Below, in pieces: positions 53,306-61,611 of a stretch of DNA of 64,000 nucleotides. The notes below the pieces were generated by a model. That model was not told the origin of the DNA, did no database searches, and saw only the letters and a program-made list of their open reading frames with translations. How positions within the stretch are numbered: the stretch's first letter is position 1; the number at the start of each line of letters is the position of its first letter. Source of the stretch: Anaerosolibacter sp. GTDB taxonomy: Bacteria > Bacillota > Clostridia > Peptostreptococcales > Thermotaleaceae. The stretch lies in assembly GCF_029240175.1 (NCBI RefSeq), contig NZ_JARBTM010000003.1:62001-126000 (forward strand), in the 5' to 3' direction. The position numbers and the translations under genes were made by a program.

Positions 53306-53329
53306 GTAGGGGCGATTCACGAATCGCCC
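53306..53329 (+). repeat. REP palindrome
   Basis: GTAG then GGGCGATTC AC GAATCGCCC, identical to the copy at 23383-23406. Confidence 0.9.
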
Positions 53330-53410
53330 GTAATGTAATCAGAAAACTTGCGATGGAAACATAGATGTGATAAAATAATCAGATGGAATATATTTTATGA
53401 GGTGAGACGG

Positions 53411-54478
53411 ATGTTTGATAAATTAGATTTTCTTCAAGAAAAATACGATGACCTCAGCAGAAAAACTGCAGATCCTGAGGTAATCAACAATCAAAGTGAA
53501 TGGCAGAAGTACATCAAAGAGCTTTCAGATATAGAGCCTATTGTAAATAAGTACAGAGAATACAAGGATACAAAAACAGGCATTGCAGAGGCAAAGAGTA
53601 TCCTAGAAGAAAGTAATGATGAAGAACTAAGAGAAATGGCAAAGATGGAGCTAGGGGATCTGGAAGATTCTATTGAAACGATTGAGAATGAGTTAAAGCT
53701 ATTGCTCCTTCCAAAGGATCCTAATGATGAAAAGAACGTTATCGTGGAAATACGGGCAGGGGCTGGTGGTGATGAAGCTGGTCTTTTTGCCGGTGAATTA
53801 TTGAGAATGTATACCAGATATGCAGAAAGAAGACGCTGGAAAGTGGAAATGATGAGCTTAAATGAAACTGGTGTAGGTGGAATCAAGGAAGTTATTTTCA
53901 TGATCAAAGGAAGCGGTGCTTATTCTCGTCTGAAGTACGAGAGCGGTGTTCATAGGGTACAAAGAATACCAGCTACAGAATCTGGCGGAAGAATTCATAC
54001 ATCAACTGCAACGGTGGCAGTGCTTCCAGAGGTAGATGATGTGGCAATTGACATCAATCCAAACGAAGTGCGTGTAGATGTATTTAGATCTTCTGGTAAT
54101 GGTGGACAGAGCGTTAACACCACAGACTCAGCGGTAAGATTAACGCATATACCAACGGGCATGGTGGTTTCATGTCAGGATGAAAAGTCTCAGCTAAAGA
54201 ATAAGGAAAAGGCGTTTAAAATCTTAAAGGCTAGATTGTATGATAAAATGCTGGAAGAGCAAAATGCAGAGGTAGCAGAGGCTAGAAGAAGCCAAGTAGG
54301 TACTGGAGACCGAAGTGAAAGAATCAGGACCTATAACTATCCTCAAGGCAGGGTATCAGAGCATAGAATCAATTTAACCCTGTATAAACTTGACTATTTC
54401 CTAGATGGAGATATCGATGAAATTCTTGATGCATTGATTACATCAGACCAAGCAGAAAGAATGAAGCAAGTGGTGTAG
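53411..54478 (+). CDS. prfA: peptide chain release factor 1
   Basis: The 355-residue RF1 ends translation at UAA and UAG. The anticodon-like PAT motif region is in [20 protein letters not shown], and the GGQ at residues 231-233 lies in [20 protein letters not shown], whose Gln is the PrmC target. ATG 53411 follows GAGGTGAGACGG; an upstream frame extension to 53348 lacks a ribosome site. Full length, normal motifs. Confidence 0.98.
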   Translation: MFDKLDFLQEKYDDLSRKTADPEVINNQSEWQKYIKELSDIEPIVNKYREYKDTKTGIAEAKSILEESNDEELREMAKMELGDLEDSIETIENELKLLLLPKDPNDEKNVIVEIRAGAGGDEAGLFAGELLRMYTRYAERRRWKVEMMSLNETGVGGIKEVIFMIKGSGAYSRLKYESGVHRVQRIPATESGGRIHTSTATVAVLPEVDDVAIDINPNEVRVDVFRSSGNGGQSVNTTDSAVRLTHIPTGMVVSCQDEKSQLKNKEKAFKILKARLYDKMLEEQNAEVAEARRSQVGTGDRSERIRTYNYPQGRVSEHRINLTLYKLDYFLDGDIDEILDALITSDQAERMKQVV

Positions 54479-54546
54479 GATAGGATACCCGTTTGGAGTT
54501 GGTGTCTTATCAGGAGTGTTCAGTCGTAGTAGGGCAGCATCTTAAC

Positions 54547-54740
54547 CTCGGTACGCGGTGTCCGGTGTTCGGGGAGGAAGAAATGCTGTGGGGTCGATGG
54601 GGTTAAAACATATCGTCATAGAATAAAATGCTGAGCGACTAGCAAATAGTTGCTCAGCATTTTTTATCGCGTACCTTGTATAGGGCTCGTACATCGAAAG
54701 GATCGTATCCGTGACACCATGTACCGGATCCCGCGTACCG
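54547..54740. repeat. facing heptamer arrays (ACCGCGT type) around a terminator
   Basis: Left, 54547-54568: CGGTACGCGGTGTCCGGTGT, TC. Right: CGCGTACCTTGTATAG at 54667 and GTACCGGATCCCGCGTACCG at 54721-54740. They enclose the hairpin at 54625-54667. The 433-base gap after prfA holds these, the terminator and a short AT-rich stretch with TATAAT at 54794-54799 before the next antiporter gene. Confidence 0.65.
54625..54667 (+). terminator. terminator downstream of prfA
   Basis: AAAATGCTGAGCGACTA pairs with TAGTTGCTCAGCATTTT (17 bp, one G-U) around GCAAA, then TTAT. It is 146 bases past the prfA stop. Confidence 0.85.
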
Positions 54741-54911
54741 AAGATTTTACACCGAGTTTCGCCACTTGAAAAAAATGGATGACGGTGATAAACTATAATA
54801 AGACTTTTCGTATACGTCGTATTTAGGAGAAGGTGCGAAGATGGCAGTAAAATATAAAGGATACACATAAACATTGTCCTAGACATAATCTTAGAAAAGG
54901 GGGACGATTTT

Positions 54912-56078
54912 ATGGAATCTAAAATGTTTTTCTTGTTACAAATAGCAATCTTATTATTGGGAGCCAACCTGGGGGGCTGGGTTAGCACGAAGTTAAAACA
55001 GCCAGCGGTGTTAGGGCAGATTTTAGTGGGCATTATATTGGGATTGGGAATAATTAAAGAGACGGAGCTTATTCATCATATTTCTGAAATTGGTGTTGTA
55101 TTTTTGATGTTTATCGCAGGTCTAGAAACGGATGTGGAAGAGTTGAAAGCATCCAAGAGTTCTTCTTCAGCCATCGCCCTGGGCGGTGTAGTATTTCCTC
55201 TAGTGATGGTGTCGGGGGCTGCTTACCTGATCACGGGAGAGATGATTAGCAGTATTTTTCTTGGTATCGTTTCAACGGCCACCAGCGTAAGTATATCGGT
55301 GCAAACCCTTCGCGAACTAGGGCATCTACGGACGAAGCAGGGTGTAGGCATTTTAGGGGCTGCGATTATAGATGATATCGTAGGAATTATTTTATTAACG
55401 GTTATGATTGGTATGGTGAAGCCTAGCGCAGGGAGTAATGTACTGGTCGTGCTGATAAAAATTGCCTTATTCTTTTTTATTACTTTTGTGGTCGGAACGA
55501 TTTTGGTAAAAATGCTCCGGCGCATAAATAAAGCCATAAACCTTAATGACAAGATTGTTACGTATGCTGTTGTATGTTGCTTTGTATTGGCTTTCGTATC
55601 AGAGGAGCTGGGCGTGGCAGCCATCACAGGGGCTTATTTTGCAGGCGTGATTTTATCCATGACACCCTATCACCGTAAGATATCCTATGATATTCAGTTG
55701 GTGGCATATTCTTTCTTTACCCCCATCTTTTTCGTAGGGATTGGACTAGGTGTACATTTAAGTTCTCTTGGTCATGCTTTAGGTTTTGGTGTACTCTTGC
55801 TGGTGCTAGGAATTATTGGAAAAATTGTTGGCTGCGGTTTGGGTGCCAAGCTAACGGGCTTTAGCAATCGGCATTCTTTACAGATCGGTATCGGGATGAT
55901 ACCAAGGGCAGAAGTGGCAATCATTATTGCAAACTTAGGGCTGCAGATGAAGATCATTGGCAGTGATGAATTTACCTCTGTTATATTGTTGGTGATTGTG
56001 ACCACCTTGATGACGCCATCACTATTGAAGATGGCCTTTAAGGAGGAAAAGAAGGGGTTGGCTGTGCAAAACAGTTAG
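54912..56078 (+). CDS. cation/H+ antiporter, CPA2 (KefB/GerN/NapA-like) family
   Basis: The 388-residue membrane protein has about 12 spans. Typical CPA2 features are LKQPAVLGQILVGIILGLGI, ISEIGVVFLMFIAGLETDVE, GAAIIDDIVGIILLTVMIGM (the DD ion site) and IGIGMIPRAEVAIIIANLGL. There is no C-terminal TrkA-N domain, so it is the short GerN/NapA-like form rather than full KefB. ATG 54912 follows AAAAGGGGGA. It may export Na+ or K+ in return for H+. It is the second antiporter near prfA and of a different family from the first. Confidence 0.93.
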   Translation: MESKMFFLLQIAILLLGANLGGWVSTKLKQPAVLGQILVGIILGLGIIKETELIHHISEIGVVFLMFIAGLETDVEELKASKSSSSAIALGGVVFPLVMVSGAAYLITGEMISSIFLGIVSTATSVSISVQTLRELGHLRTKQGVGILGAAIIDDIVGIILLTVMIGMVKPSAGSNVLVVLIKIALFFFITFVVGTILVKMLRRINKAINLNDKIVTYAVVCCFVLAFVSEELGVAAITGAYFAGVILSMTPYHRKISYDIQLVAYSFFTPIFFVGIGLGVHLSSLGHALGFGVLLLVLGIIGKIVGCGLGAKLTGFSNRHSLQIGIGMIPRAEVAIIIANLGLQMKIIGSDEFTSVILLVIVTTLMTPSLLKMAFKEEKKGLAVQNS

Positions 56079-56100
56079 TATGTATACCTGTAGGTCTTGC

Positions 56101-56124
56101 GGAACAGGCATGCCTGTTCCCTAC
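56101..56124 (-). repeat. REP palindrome
   Basis: GGAACAGGCATGCCTGTTCC followed by CTAC (reverse orientation). Confidence 0.9.
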
Positions 56125-56153
56125 GGTGAATAAAAGAATATTTGTTAAGTTTG

Positions 56154-56179
56154 AGCCTTTGGGAAACCAAAGGCTTTTT
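56154..56179 (+). terminator. terminator after the CPA2 antiporter gene
   Basis: AGCCTTTGG GAAA CCAAAGGCT, a perfect 9-bp stem with a GNRA loop, then TTTTG. Confidence 0.92.
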
Positions 56180-56236
56180 GTATTATTGCAGGTAGAAATA
56201 GAATATATATTAAGGATAAGATTAAGGGTGAGATCT

Positions 56237-56260
56237 GTAGGGGCGATTCAAGAATCGTCC
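56237..56260 (+). repeat. REP palindrome with two changes
   Basis: GTAG then GGGCGATTCAAGAATCGTCC, a variant of the GGGCGATTC subtype. Confidence 0.82.
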
Positions 56261-56303
56261 ATTGACTTCAGATAACCACTAACCCTACAGGAGGTAAAGA
56301 CAT

Positions 56304-57044
56304 ATGTCTATCATATCAAAAACCACATTGATTGGTTTTGCGGTGGGAATGATGGGGACTGGATTGGGCGGTTTGATTGCTTTTTTTCTAAGGAACCCCA
56401 GTAGAAAGTTTCTCAGTTTTATCCTAGGATGCTCTAGCGGTCTGATGTTGGCCATTGTATGCTTTGACTTGCTGCCTGAGGCTTTTGAACTTGGTCATAT
56501 ATCCATTGGTGTTTTAGGAATTGTGGCAGGAGTGATACTAATTGTTTTTCTTGATACGAAAATCTCCGATGACCACGGCCATGGACTGCTTTTATCAAAA
56601 GAAAGCTTTGTGAAAACAGGATTTTTGTTAGGGGTAGGCGTAGCGCTGCATAATTTACCAGAGGGCTTAGCCATTGGATCGGGATTTATGGCCACGAAAG
56701 AATTGGGGATAGGAATCTCTATCGTGATTGCTTTGCATAACATTCCTGAAGGTATTTCCATGGCTACACCCATGTGTGTGGGCGGGATACCAAGATGGAA
56801 GGCTTTTCTTTATACCATCATGGTGGGTATTCCCATGGGCTTAGGTGCATTTGTTGGTGTGCTCCTGGGAGAAATCTCCCAGGGACTAATTGCTTTTTGT
56901 CTAGCATTCGCAGGTGGAACCATGCTGTATATCACCTGTGGAGAGTTGATCCCCAAAGCCCATGGCCTAAATGAAAGCCGAATCTCCAGCTATGGTGTGA
57001 TTCTGGGGTTTATCATAGGAATGATTGTGGCGGTGAAATTGTAG
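56304..57044 (+). CDS. ZIP family metal transporter (ZupT-like)
   Basis: The 246-residue membrane protein has eight spans. The metal-binding motifs of the ZIP family are in span IV, GVALHNLPEGLAIGSG, and span V, VIALHNIPEGISMATP, both with the His-Asn-x-Pro-Glu-Gly core. A His/Asp loop (DTKISDDHGHG) lies between spans III and IV. It would take up zinc or other divalent metals. ATG 56304 follows AGGAGG. Single gene between repeat-filled gaps; no Zur-type operator is obvious by eye. Confidence 0.94.
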   Translation: MSIISKTTLIGFAVGMMGTGLGGLIAFFLRNPSRKFLSFILGCSSGLMLAIVCFDLLPEAFELGHISIGVLGIVAGVILIVFLDTKISDDHGHGLLLSKESFVKTGFLLGVGVALHNLPEGLAIGSGFMATKELGIGISIVIALHNIPEGISMATPMCVGGIPRWKAFLYTIMVGIPMGLGAFVGVLLGEISQGLIAFCLAFAGGTMLYITCGELIPKAHGLNESRISSYGVILGFIIGMIVAVKL

Positions 57045-57058
57045 GAATAGCAACAATC

Positions 57059-57125
57059 GGGTGGGGAAACCCCACCCCTACGAGGGTTCAAGAATTTCTT
57101 TGGTAGGGGCAGGGTCATCCTGCCC
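57059..57125. repeat. two REP palindromes
   Basis: 57059-57081 (reverse): GGGTGGGG AAA CCCCACCC then CTAC. 57103-57125 (forward): GTAG GGGCAGG GTCAT CCTGCCC. The order and spacing mirror the pair at 222-289. Confidence 0.88.
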
Positions 57126-57225
57126 GGGGTATAGGAATACACCTTGTGTAATATTAGCCATCACTGATTGAAAAAAGGATTTAAGTCACTCTGTTTTGGT
57201 GTATAATAATGGATAGTACATACAG

Positions 57226-57279
57226 AGACTCGCCCTAAATTTCTTTAGCGAGAAGCCAGCGGCGAGTAGTGAATAGCGA
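57226..57279. repeat. heptamer array pair (GACTCGC / GCGAGTA)
   Basis: Left GACTCGCCC, right TTAGCGAGAAGCCAGCGGCG, AGTAGTGAATAGCGA. The right arm ends about 15 bases before the AGAGGTGA ribosome site of the next gene. Confidence 0.7.
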
Positions 57280-57301
57280 TAAAAAAACAGAGGTGAATAC
57301 T

Positions 57302-58357
57302 TTGATACATACACAAATTTTGGAGATAAATCCTAATGACATAGACATGGACAAGCTTGCCATGGCGGGAAATATTTTAAGAGATGGAGGAACCGTGGCT
57401 TTTCCTACGGAAACAGTTTATGGCCTGGGTGCCAATGCCTTAGATGAAGCTGCTGTAAAGAAGATATTTGAGGCCAAGGGACGGCCATCAGACAATCCAT
57501 TGATCGTTCACATAGCAAATATTGAGGATGTAAAGCCATTGGTTATGGATATTCCTGATCATGTCCATGTTTTAATGGAAAAATTTTGGCCAGGTCCATT
57601 AACCTTGGTCTTCCCTAAGTCCAATATTGTACCTTCTATGATTACAGGAGGACTGGATACGGTAGCTATTCGAATGCCTGCCCATCCTATTGCAAGGAAT
57701 TTGATTGCTATGGCTGGTGTACCAGTGGCTGCACCAAGTGCCAACCTATCAGGAAAGCCCAGTCCTACGCTGGCAAGTCATGTAGTGGAGGATCTGCTGG
57801 GAAGGGTAGATGCTATCATCAGTGGTGGCAACTGTGAAGTAGGTGTAGAATCCACTGTGTTAGACATAACGGGTGAGGTTCCTATGATTCTTCGTCCAGG
57901 TGGCGTAACCAAAGAAGCTTTAGCGTCAGTGCTTGGTGAAGTTGTGGTGGACAGAGCCATCACTGCAGGGGATGAAAAGCATCTAATCCCCAAGTCCCCG
58001 GGTATGAAATACACCCATTATGCACCAAAGGCAAATGTCGTTGTGGTGGAAGGGGAGTTGCAAGCTGTTGTAAACAAGATTCAGCAAATACAGCAGGAAA
58101 AACAAAAAACTGGTATGAAAGTAGGAATAATGGCAACTGATGAGACAAAAGATAAATATGATAATGCCCAAATTCTATCGGTAGGAAGCAGAGAAAGATT
58201 AGAGACGATTACGAATAATTTGTTTAGAGTGCTTCGAGAATTCGATGAAATAGGAGTAGATATCATATTGGCTGAAGCCATAGAACGAAAAGGCTTAGGG
58301 GATGCCGTTATGAATAGATTATTGAAGGCGGCGGGGAATAGTGTGGAGAGAGTTTAG
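57302..58357 (+). CDS. L-threonylcarbamoyladenylate synthase (Sua5/YrdC/YwlC)
   Basis: The 351-residue enzyme makes threonylcarbamoyl-AMP from threonine, bicarbonate and ATP for the t6A modification of tRNA. The YrdC domain (about 15-200) has GGTVAFPTETVYGLGANALD, KGRPSDNPLIVHI, KFWPGPLTLVF and VAAPSANLSGKPSPT. The C-terminal Sua5 domain (about 225-350) follows after the linker SPGMKYTHYAPKANVVVVEG, so this is the long Sua5 form. TTG 57302 lies 7 bases after AGAGGTGA; the longer frame from 57269 starts inside the repeat. The position between prfA and rpiB is standard in Firmicutes. Confidence 0.95.
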   Translation: MIHTQILEINPNDIDMDKLAMAGNILRDGGTVAFPTETVYGLGANALDEAAVKKIFEAKGRPSDNPLIVHIANIEDVKPLVMDIPDHVHVLMEKFWPGPLTLVFPKSNIVPSMITGGLDTVAIRMPAHPIARNLIAMAGVPVAAPSANLSGKPSPTLASHVVEDLLGRVDAIISGGNCEVGVESTVLDITGEVPMILRPGGVTKEALASVLGEVVVDRAITAGDEKHLIPKSPGMKYTHYAPKANVVVVEGELQAVVNKIQQIQQEKQKTGMKVGIMATDETKDKYDNAQILSVGSRERLETITNNLFRVLREFDEIGVDIILAEAIERKGLGDAVMNRLLKAAGNSVERV

Positions 58358-58361
58358 TTGA

Positions 58362-58521
58362 TAGGTTAGCGGTTGGCCGTTAGCAGGTTAGCAGATCTGG
58401 GGCGATCTATATGGTCACTAAAGAATATGAAAGACAGCAGTAGCTAATGCAATGAAACCGCATAATAATTTGTACTTCTTCAAAGATAGACCTAAATACG
58501 GCTAACCGCTAACTGCTAACA
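58362..58521. repeat. facing heptamer arrays (GGTTAGC / GCTAACC)
   Basis: Left, 58362-58395: AGGTTAGCGGTTGGCCGTTA, GCAGGTTAGCAG. Right, 58499-58521: CGGCTAACCGCTAACTGCTA, AC. About 100 bases of unassigned DNA lie between. Confidence 0.78.
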
Positions 58522-58606
58522 AGAATGAAGCTAGATTAAGCAAACGAATTAATACACTGATCATGAAATCATAGGAAATATGATATTCAAAGCGAGGTGA
58601 ATGATA

Positions 58607-59305
58607 ATGAAAACAATTCTATTTGTCTGTACAGGCAATACATGCAGAAGCAGCATGGCCGAAAGTATGATGCGGAAGATGTTGGAGGATGTCGGTGAAG
58701 CAACAGCTGGAATAAAAGTTATTTCTGCGGGAACAGCAGCGGCTAAGGGGCAAGGGGCTTCAAAGCATGCCATTCAAGTGATGCAGGAAAAGAATATTGA
58801 TTTACACAAGCATCGATCCACACCTTTGTCGAAACCATTGATCGATCAAGCTGATGTGATTTTGACCATGACGAGAAACCATAAATCACAAGTATTGAGT
58901 ATGGCACCTGATGCTGCCCACAAGACATTTACTTTGAAAGAGTATGCTGGAAGGTTGGGGGACGACAAGGAAATCATGACAGAAATCGAAAAGCTGCAAG
59001 GAATCATTCGAAAGAAAAAGGTAGATTTCTATAAAGAGTATGAGGATGAGATTATTGTCCTAAGGAATCAAAGGAAAGAGCTGATGGACCGTCTCCAGGC
59101 CATTGATGATCGAATCAAGGAATTAGAGAGTGAAATGGCAAAGACTGTCGAGAATGAACAGCGGGAAGTTACGTATCTACAGGACATGCTGCCTTCAGTG
59201 GATATACTAGATCCCTTTGGTCAACCCTCTTGGATCTATAGAGAGTGTGCAAAAGAAATTGAGGAAGCTTTAAAAGTAATTATCCAAAAAATAACACATC
59301 AATAA
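58607..59305 (+). CDS. low-molecular-weight protein phosphatase, YwlE-like, with coiled-coil insert
   Basis: The 232-residue product begins MKTILFVCTGNTCRSSMAES. The catalytic loop C8-T-G-N-T-C-R14-S has Thr at the place that marks protein arginine phosphatases such as YwlE rather than tyrosine phosphatases. The late acid motif is in VDILDPFGQPSWIYRECAKE near residue 205. Between about 120 and 195 there is an insert of some 75 residues, largely a charged coiled coil (EIEKLQGIIRKKKVDFYKEY, NQRKELMDRLQAIDDRIKEL), so the protein is far longer than the usual 150 residues. ATG 58607 is 6 bases after GAGGTGA. The place between sua5 and rpiB is that of ywlE in Bacillus. Confidence 0.88.
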   Translation: MKTILFVCTGNTCRSSMAESMMRKMLEDVGEATAGIKVISAGTAAAKGQGASKHAIQVMQEKNIDLHKHRSTPLSKPLIDQADVILTMTRNHKSQVLSMAPDAAHKTFTLKEYAGRLGDDKEIMTEIEKLQGIIRKKKVDFYKEYEDEIIVLRNQRKELMDRLQAIDDRIKELESEMAKTVENEQREVTYLQDMLPSVDILDPFGQPSWIYRECAKEIEEALKVIIQKITHQ

Positions 59306-59360
59306 TATCGTCAATATCAGTTGAATTTTAAATGCTCAAGTGTTAAAATGTTGTAGGCTA

Positions 59361-59457
59361 TAAGGTTCGAGGTTAGAAGTTAGATGTTAGAAGTTAGAAG
59401 ATTACTGAAGATTTAGAGTTTTGGCTAACTGCTAACGGCTAACCGCTAACAACTAAC
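59361..59457. repeat. facing heptamer arrays (AGTTAGA / GCTAACC)
   Basis: Left, 59361-59400: GTTCGAGGTTAGAAGTTAGA, TGTTAGAAGTTAGAAG. Right, 59423-59457: TGGCTAACTGCTAACGGCTA, ACCGCTAACAACTAA. The right arm runs into the ribosome site GGGAGGTG of rpiB. Confidence 0.8.
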
Positions 59458-59472
59458 GGGAGGTGTATACAT

Positions 59473-59922
59473 ATGAAAATTGCCCTTGGCAGTGACCACG
59501 GTGGCTTTAAGTTAAAGGAAGAGATTAAGAAATATCTTGAGGAAAGAGGCATTGCATACCAGGATTTTGGAACCAATTCATCTGAATCTGTGGACTATCC
59601 AGCGTTTGGGATGAAGGTTGCAGAGGCCGTGGTTGAAGGTGCATGCGAGCGGGGAATTCTTTGCTGTGGTACTGGAATTGGAATATCTATTTCCGCCAAT
59701 AAAGTACCTGGCATCCGATGTGCAGTGGTAACAGATACCTTTTCTGCTCAGATGTCCAGAGAACACAACAATGCCAATATACTTGCTTTAGGAGAGCGGG
59801 TTGTTGGGGTAGGACTAGCCCTAAAGATCGTAGAAGTATGGCTAGAAACTGAATTCGCAGGCGGAAGACATGAGAACAGAGTAAATCAAATCGGTGATAT
59901 TGAAGCAAAGTACAAAGGTTAG
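59473..59922 (+). CDS. rpiB: ribose-5-phosphate isomerase B
   Basis: The 149-residue RpiB/LacA-family enzyme interconverts ribose 5-phosphate and ribulose 5-phosphate. It starts MKIALGSDHGGFKLKEEIKK with the catalytic-site Asp-His, and has the Cys in GILCCGTGIGISISANKVPG, SREHNNANILALGERVVG and the phosphate-binding GGRHENRVNQI. ATG 59473 follows GGGAGGTG. Typical neighbours (ywlE-like before, upp after). Confidence 0.97.
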   Translation: MKIALGSDHGGFKLKEEIKKYLEERGIAYQDFGTNSSESVDYPAFGMKVAEAVVEGACERGILCCGTGIGISISANKVPGIRCAVVTDTFSAQMSREHNNANILALGERVVGVGLALKIVEVWLETEFAGGRHENRVNQIGDIEAKYKG

Positions 59923-59962
59923 GCGTCTAGTGAGTAAAGAAGTAATTAGATGGTTTGTACAT

Positions 59963-59993
59963 CTAACTTCTAACTTCTAACCTCTAACCTCTA
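59963..59993. repeat. heptamer array (CTTCTAA type)
   Basis: TCTAACTTCTAACTTCTAAC, CTCTAACCTC: 7-bp period, the reverse complement of the AGTTAGA arrays at 44082 and 59361. It stands just before the upp ribosome site. Confidence 0.75.
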
Positions 59994-60012
59994 TTATGGG
60001 AGGAGCGAGAAA

Positions 60013-60642
60013 ATGAAAAATGTATTTGTGATGGACCATCCATTGATTCAGCATAAGTTGACATTGATTCGAGATAAGGAAACAGGTTCAAAGGAGTTTA
60101 GAGAAGCAATAAAAGAGATTGCCATGCTGATGGGTTATGAAGCAACAAGAAGTCTGCCACTACAGGAAATCGAGATCGAGACACCTATTTGTAAGACAAA
60201 GACGAAGGTGCTAGCAGGTAGAAAGCTAGGGATTGTACCAATTTTAAGAGCTGGTCTTGGAATGGTAGACGGTATGTTAAATTTAATTCCAGCGGCGAAG
60301 GTTGGACATATTGGTTTGTATAGAGATCCTGAAACTTTAGAACCAGTAGAATATTACTGCAAGCTTCCAGCCGATGTTCATGAGAGAGATTTGATTGTTT
60401 TAGATCCAATGTTGGCTACCGGCGGTTCTGCCAAAGCGGCAATTCAATTCATCAAAGACCGTGGTGCAACAAGCATTAGATTTATGTGCTTGATCGCTTC
60501 ACCAGAAGGCATTAAGGTGATTTCAGAGGCTCATCCTGATGTAGAAATTTATGTTGCTGCTGTTGATGAGAAGTTAAATGACCATGCCTATATCGTACCT
60601 GGCTTAGGGGACGCAGGCGACCGATTGTTCGGAACGAAATAA
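60013..60642 (+). CDS. upp: uracil phosphoribosyltransferase
   Basis: The 209-residue salvage enzyme makes UMP from uracil and PRPP. It begins [20 protein letters not shown] and has [20 protein letters not shown], the PRPP loop [20 protein letters not shown] and the uracil-binding end [23 protein letters not shown] 60013 follows GGGAGGAG. Length and motifs normal. Confidence 0.98.
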   Translation: MKNVFVMDHPLIQHKLTLIRDKETGSKEFREAIKEIAMLMGYEATRSLPLQEIEIETPICKTKTKVLAGRKLGIVPILRAGLGMVDGMLNLIPAAKVGHIGLYRDPETLEPVEYYCKLPADVHERDLIVLDPMLATGGSAKAAIQFIKDRGATSIRFMCLIASPEGIKVISEAHPDVEIYVAAVDEKLNDHAYIVPGLGDAGDRLFGTK

Positions 60643-60650
60643 AGAATATA

Positions 60651-60683
60651 AAAGGGGTGAGCCTTAAGGGTTCATCCCTTTTC
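60651..60683 (+). terminator. upp terminator
   Basis: AAAGGGGTGAGCC pairs with GGTTCATCCCTTT (two G-U pairs), loop TTAAG-like, then TTCACATTTTTC. Confidence 0.82.
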
Positions 60684-60844
60684 ACATTTTTCATAGGTGA
60701 TGCATAGGATAGATAAAATGCTGTTTTTGAGGGAGATGATTGATTCGCGAAATGGAAAAAAGTAGTACATCTTGATCATGTCCCATTTTGAAATAACTTG
60801 CAGGAATCTGGCATAGGAATGTAGAAGTATGTTTGTAGGAAAGG

Positions 60845-61071
60845 GCTATTCGCTGCTCGCTACTGGCTACTCGCTGTTGGGTACGATAATAGGGCGATTG
60901 GTGGTAGAGTAGCAAGTAAAAGAACTAGATATTTTCATAGAAATCGTTACACGATTTCTATGAAAAATGCAACAAATGAGTAAGTATTAGCGTCTATAGT
61001 TATATGGATGTAATCAATGTAGGGAAAGAAAGGTTCTAGCCATTAGCGAAAAGCGAGCGACGAGAAGCGGT
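60845..61071. repeat. facing heptamer arrays with a perfect 15-bp hairpin between them
   Basis: Left array 60845-60880: GCTATTCGCTGCTCGCTACT, GGCTACTCGCTG. Right array 61037-61071: TAGCCATTAGCGAAAAGCGA, GCGACGAGAAGCGG. Between them 60932-60946 (TTTTCATAGAAATCG) pairs perfectly with 60952-60966 around TTACA, with no T-run after it. These fill most of the 446-base gap between upp and comEB; I see no gene in it. Confidence 0.7.
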
Positions 61072-61088
61072 TAAGGGGGATACGAAGG

Positions 61089-61535
61089 ATGCGTCCAGAT
61101 TGGGATCAATATTTCATGGAAATGGCAGAGCATGCCAAGACCCGCTCTACTTGCAGAAGAAGACAGGTAGGGGCAGTGATAGTGAAGAATAAACGAATCC
61201 TATCTACAGGCTATAACGGTGCGCCATCTGGGACACCCCATTGTCTTGATATAGGATGCATGAGAGAAAAGCTAGGCATTCCTTCGGGAGAAAGGCATGA
61301 ATTATGTAGAGGTTTACATGCGGAGCAGAATGCAATTATTCAGGCTGCTTACCATGGTGTGAGTATTGAAGGGTCTACCCTTTATGCATCTTTGCAGCCC
61401 TGTGTCTTATGTGCAAAGATGGCGATCAATGCAGGGATTACTCGAATTGTTTTCAAAGGAAATTATCCGGATGCTCTTTCTATGGAAATGTTGAAAGATG
61501 CAGGTATAGAATTAATACAATTTGATAACATTTAG
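61089..61535 (+). CDS. comEB: dCMP/cytidine deaminase (ComEB-like)
   Basis: The 148-residue zinc deaminase begins [20 protein letters not shown] and has the zinc and catalytic motifs [11 protein letters not shown] (His-Ala-Glu) and [15 protein letters not shown] (Pro-Cys-x-x-Cys), plus [14 protein letters not shown]. It turns dCMP into dUMP for thymidylate synthesis. The name ComEB comes from the Bacillus competence operon; no comEA or comEC is near, so a competence role is not implied. ATG 61089 follows TAAGGGGGATACGAAGG. Confidence 0.95.
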   Translation: MRPDWDQYFMEMAEHAKTRSTCRRRQVGAVIVKNKRILSTGYNGAPSGTPHCLDIGCMREKLGIPSGERHELCRGLHAEQNAIIQAAYHGVSIEGSTLYASLQPCVLCAKMAINAGITRIVFKGNYPDALSMEMLKDAGIELIQFDNI

Positions 61536-61545
61536 TGGGTAGACA

Positions 61546-61574
61546 TTGATTTTCGTATGGCTTTCATGTACAAT
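61546..61574 (+). promoter_or_regulatory. promoter of wecA/tagO
   Basis: TTGATT (61546-61551), 17 bp, TACAAT (61569-61574), about 38 bases before the start. Confidence 0.65.
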
Positions 61575-61611
61575 TACACTGTAAACTTATGTCTAATAAG
61601 GAGTGTTATTT

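Noticed and set aside
58362-59457. Heptamer arrays considered as CRISPR.
   Set aside because: Units are 7 bp, directly adjacent and degenerate, with no spacers of constant length and no cas genes in the window.
60691-60915. A 74-codon minus-strand frame after upp.
   Set aside because: It runs through a heptamer array, has no ribosome site, and reads as random sequence.
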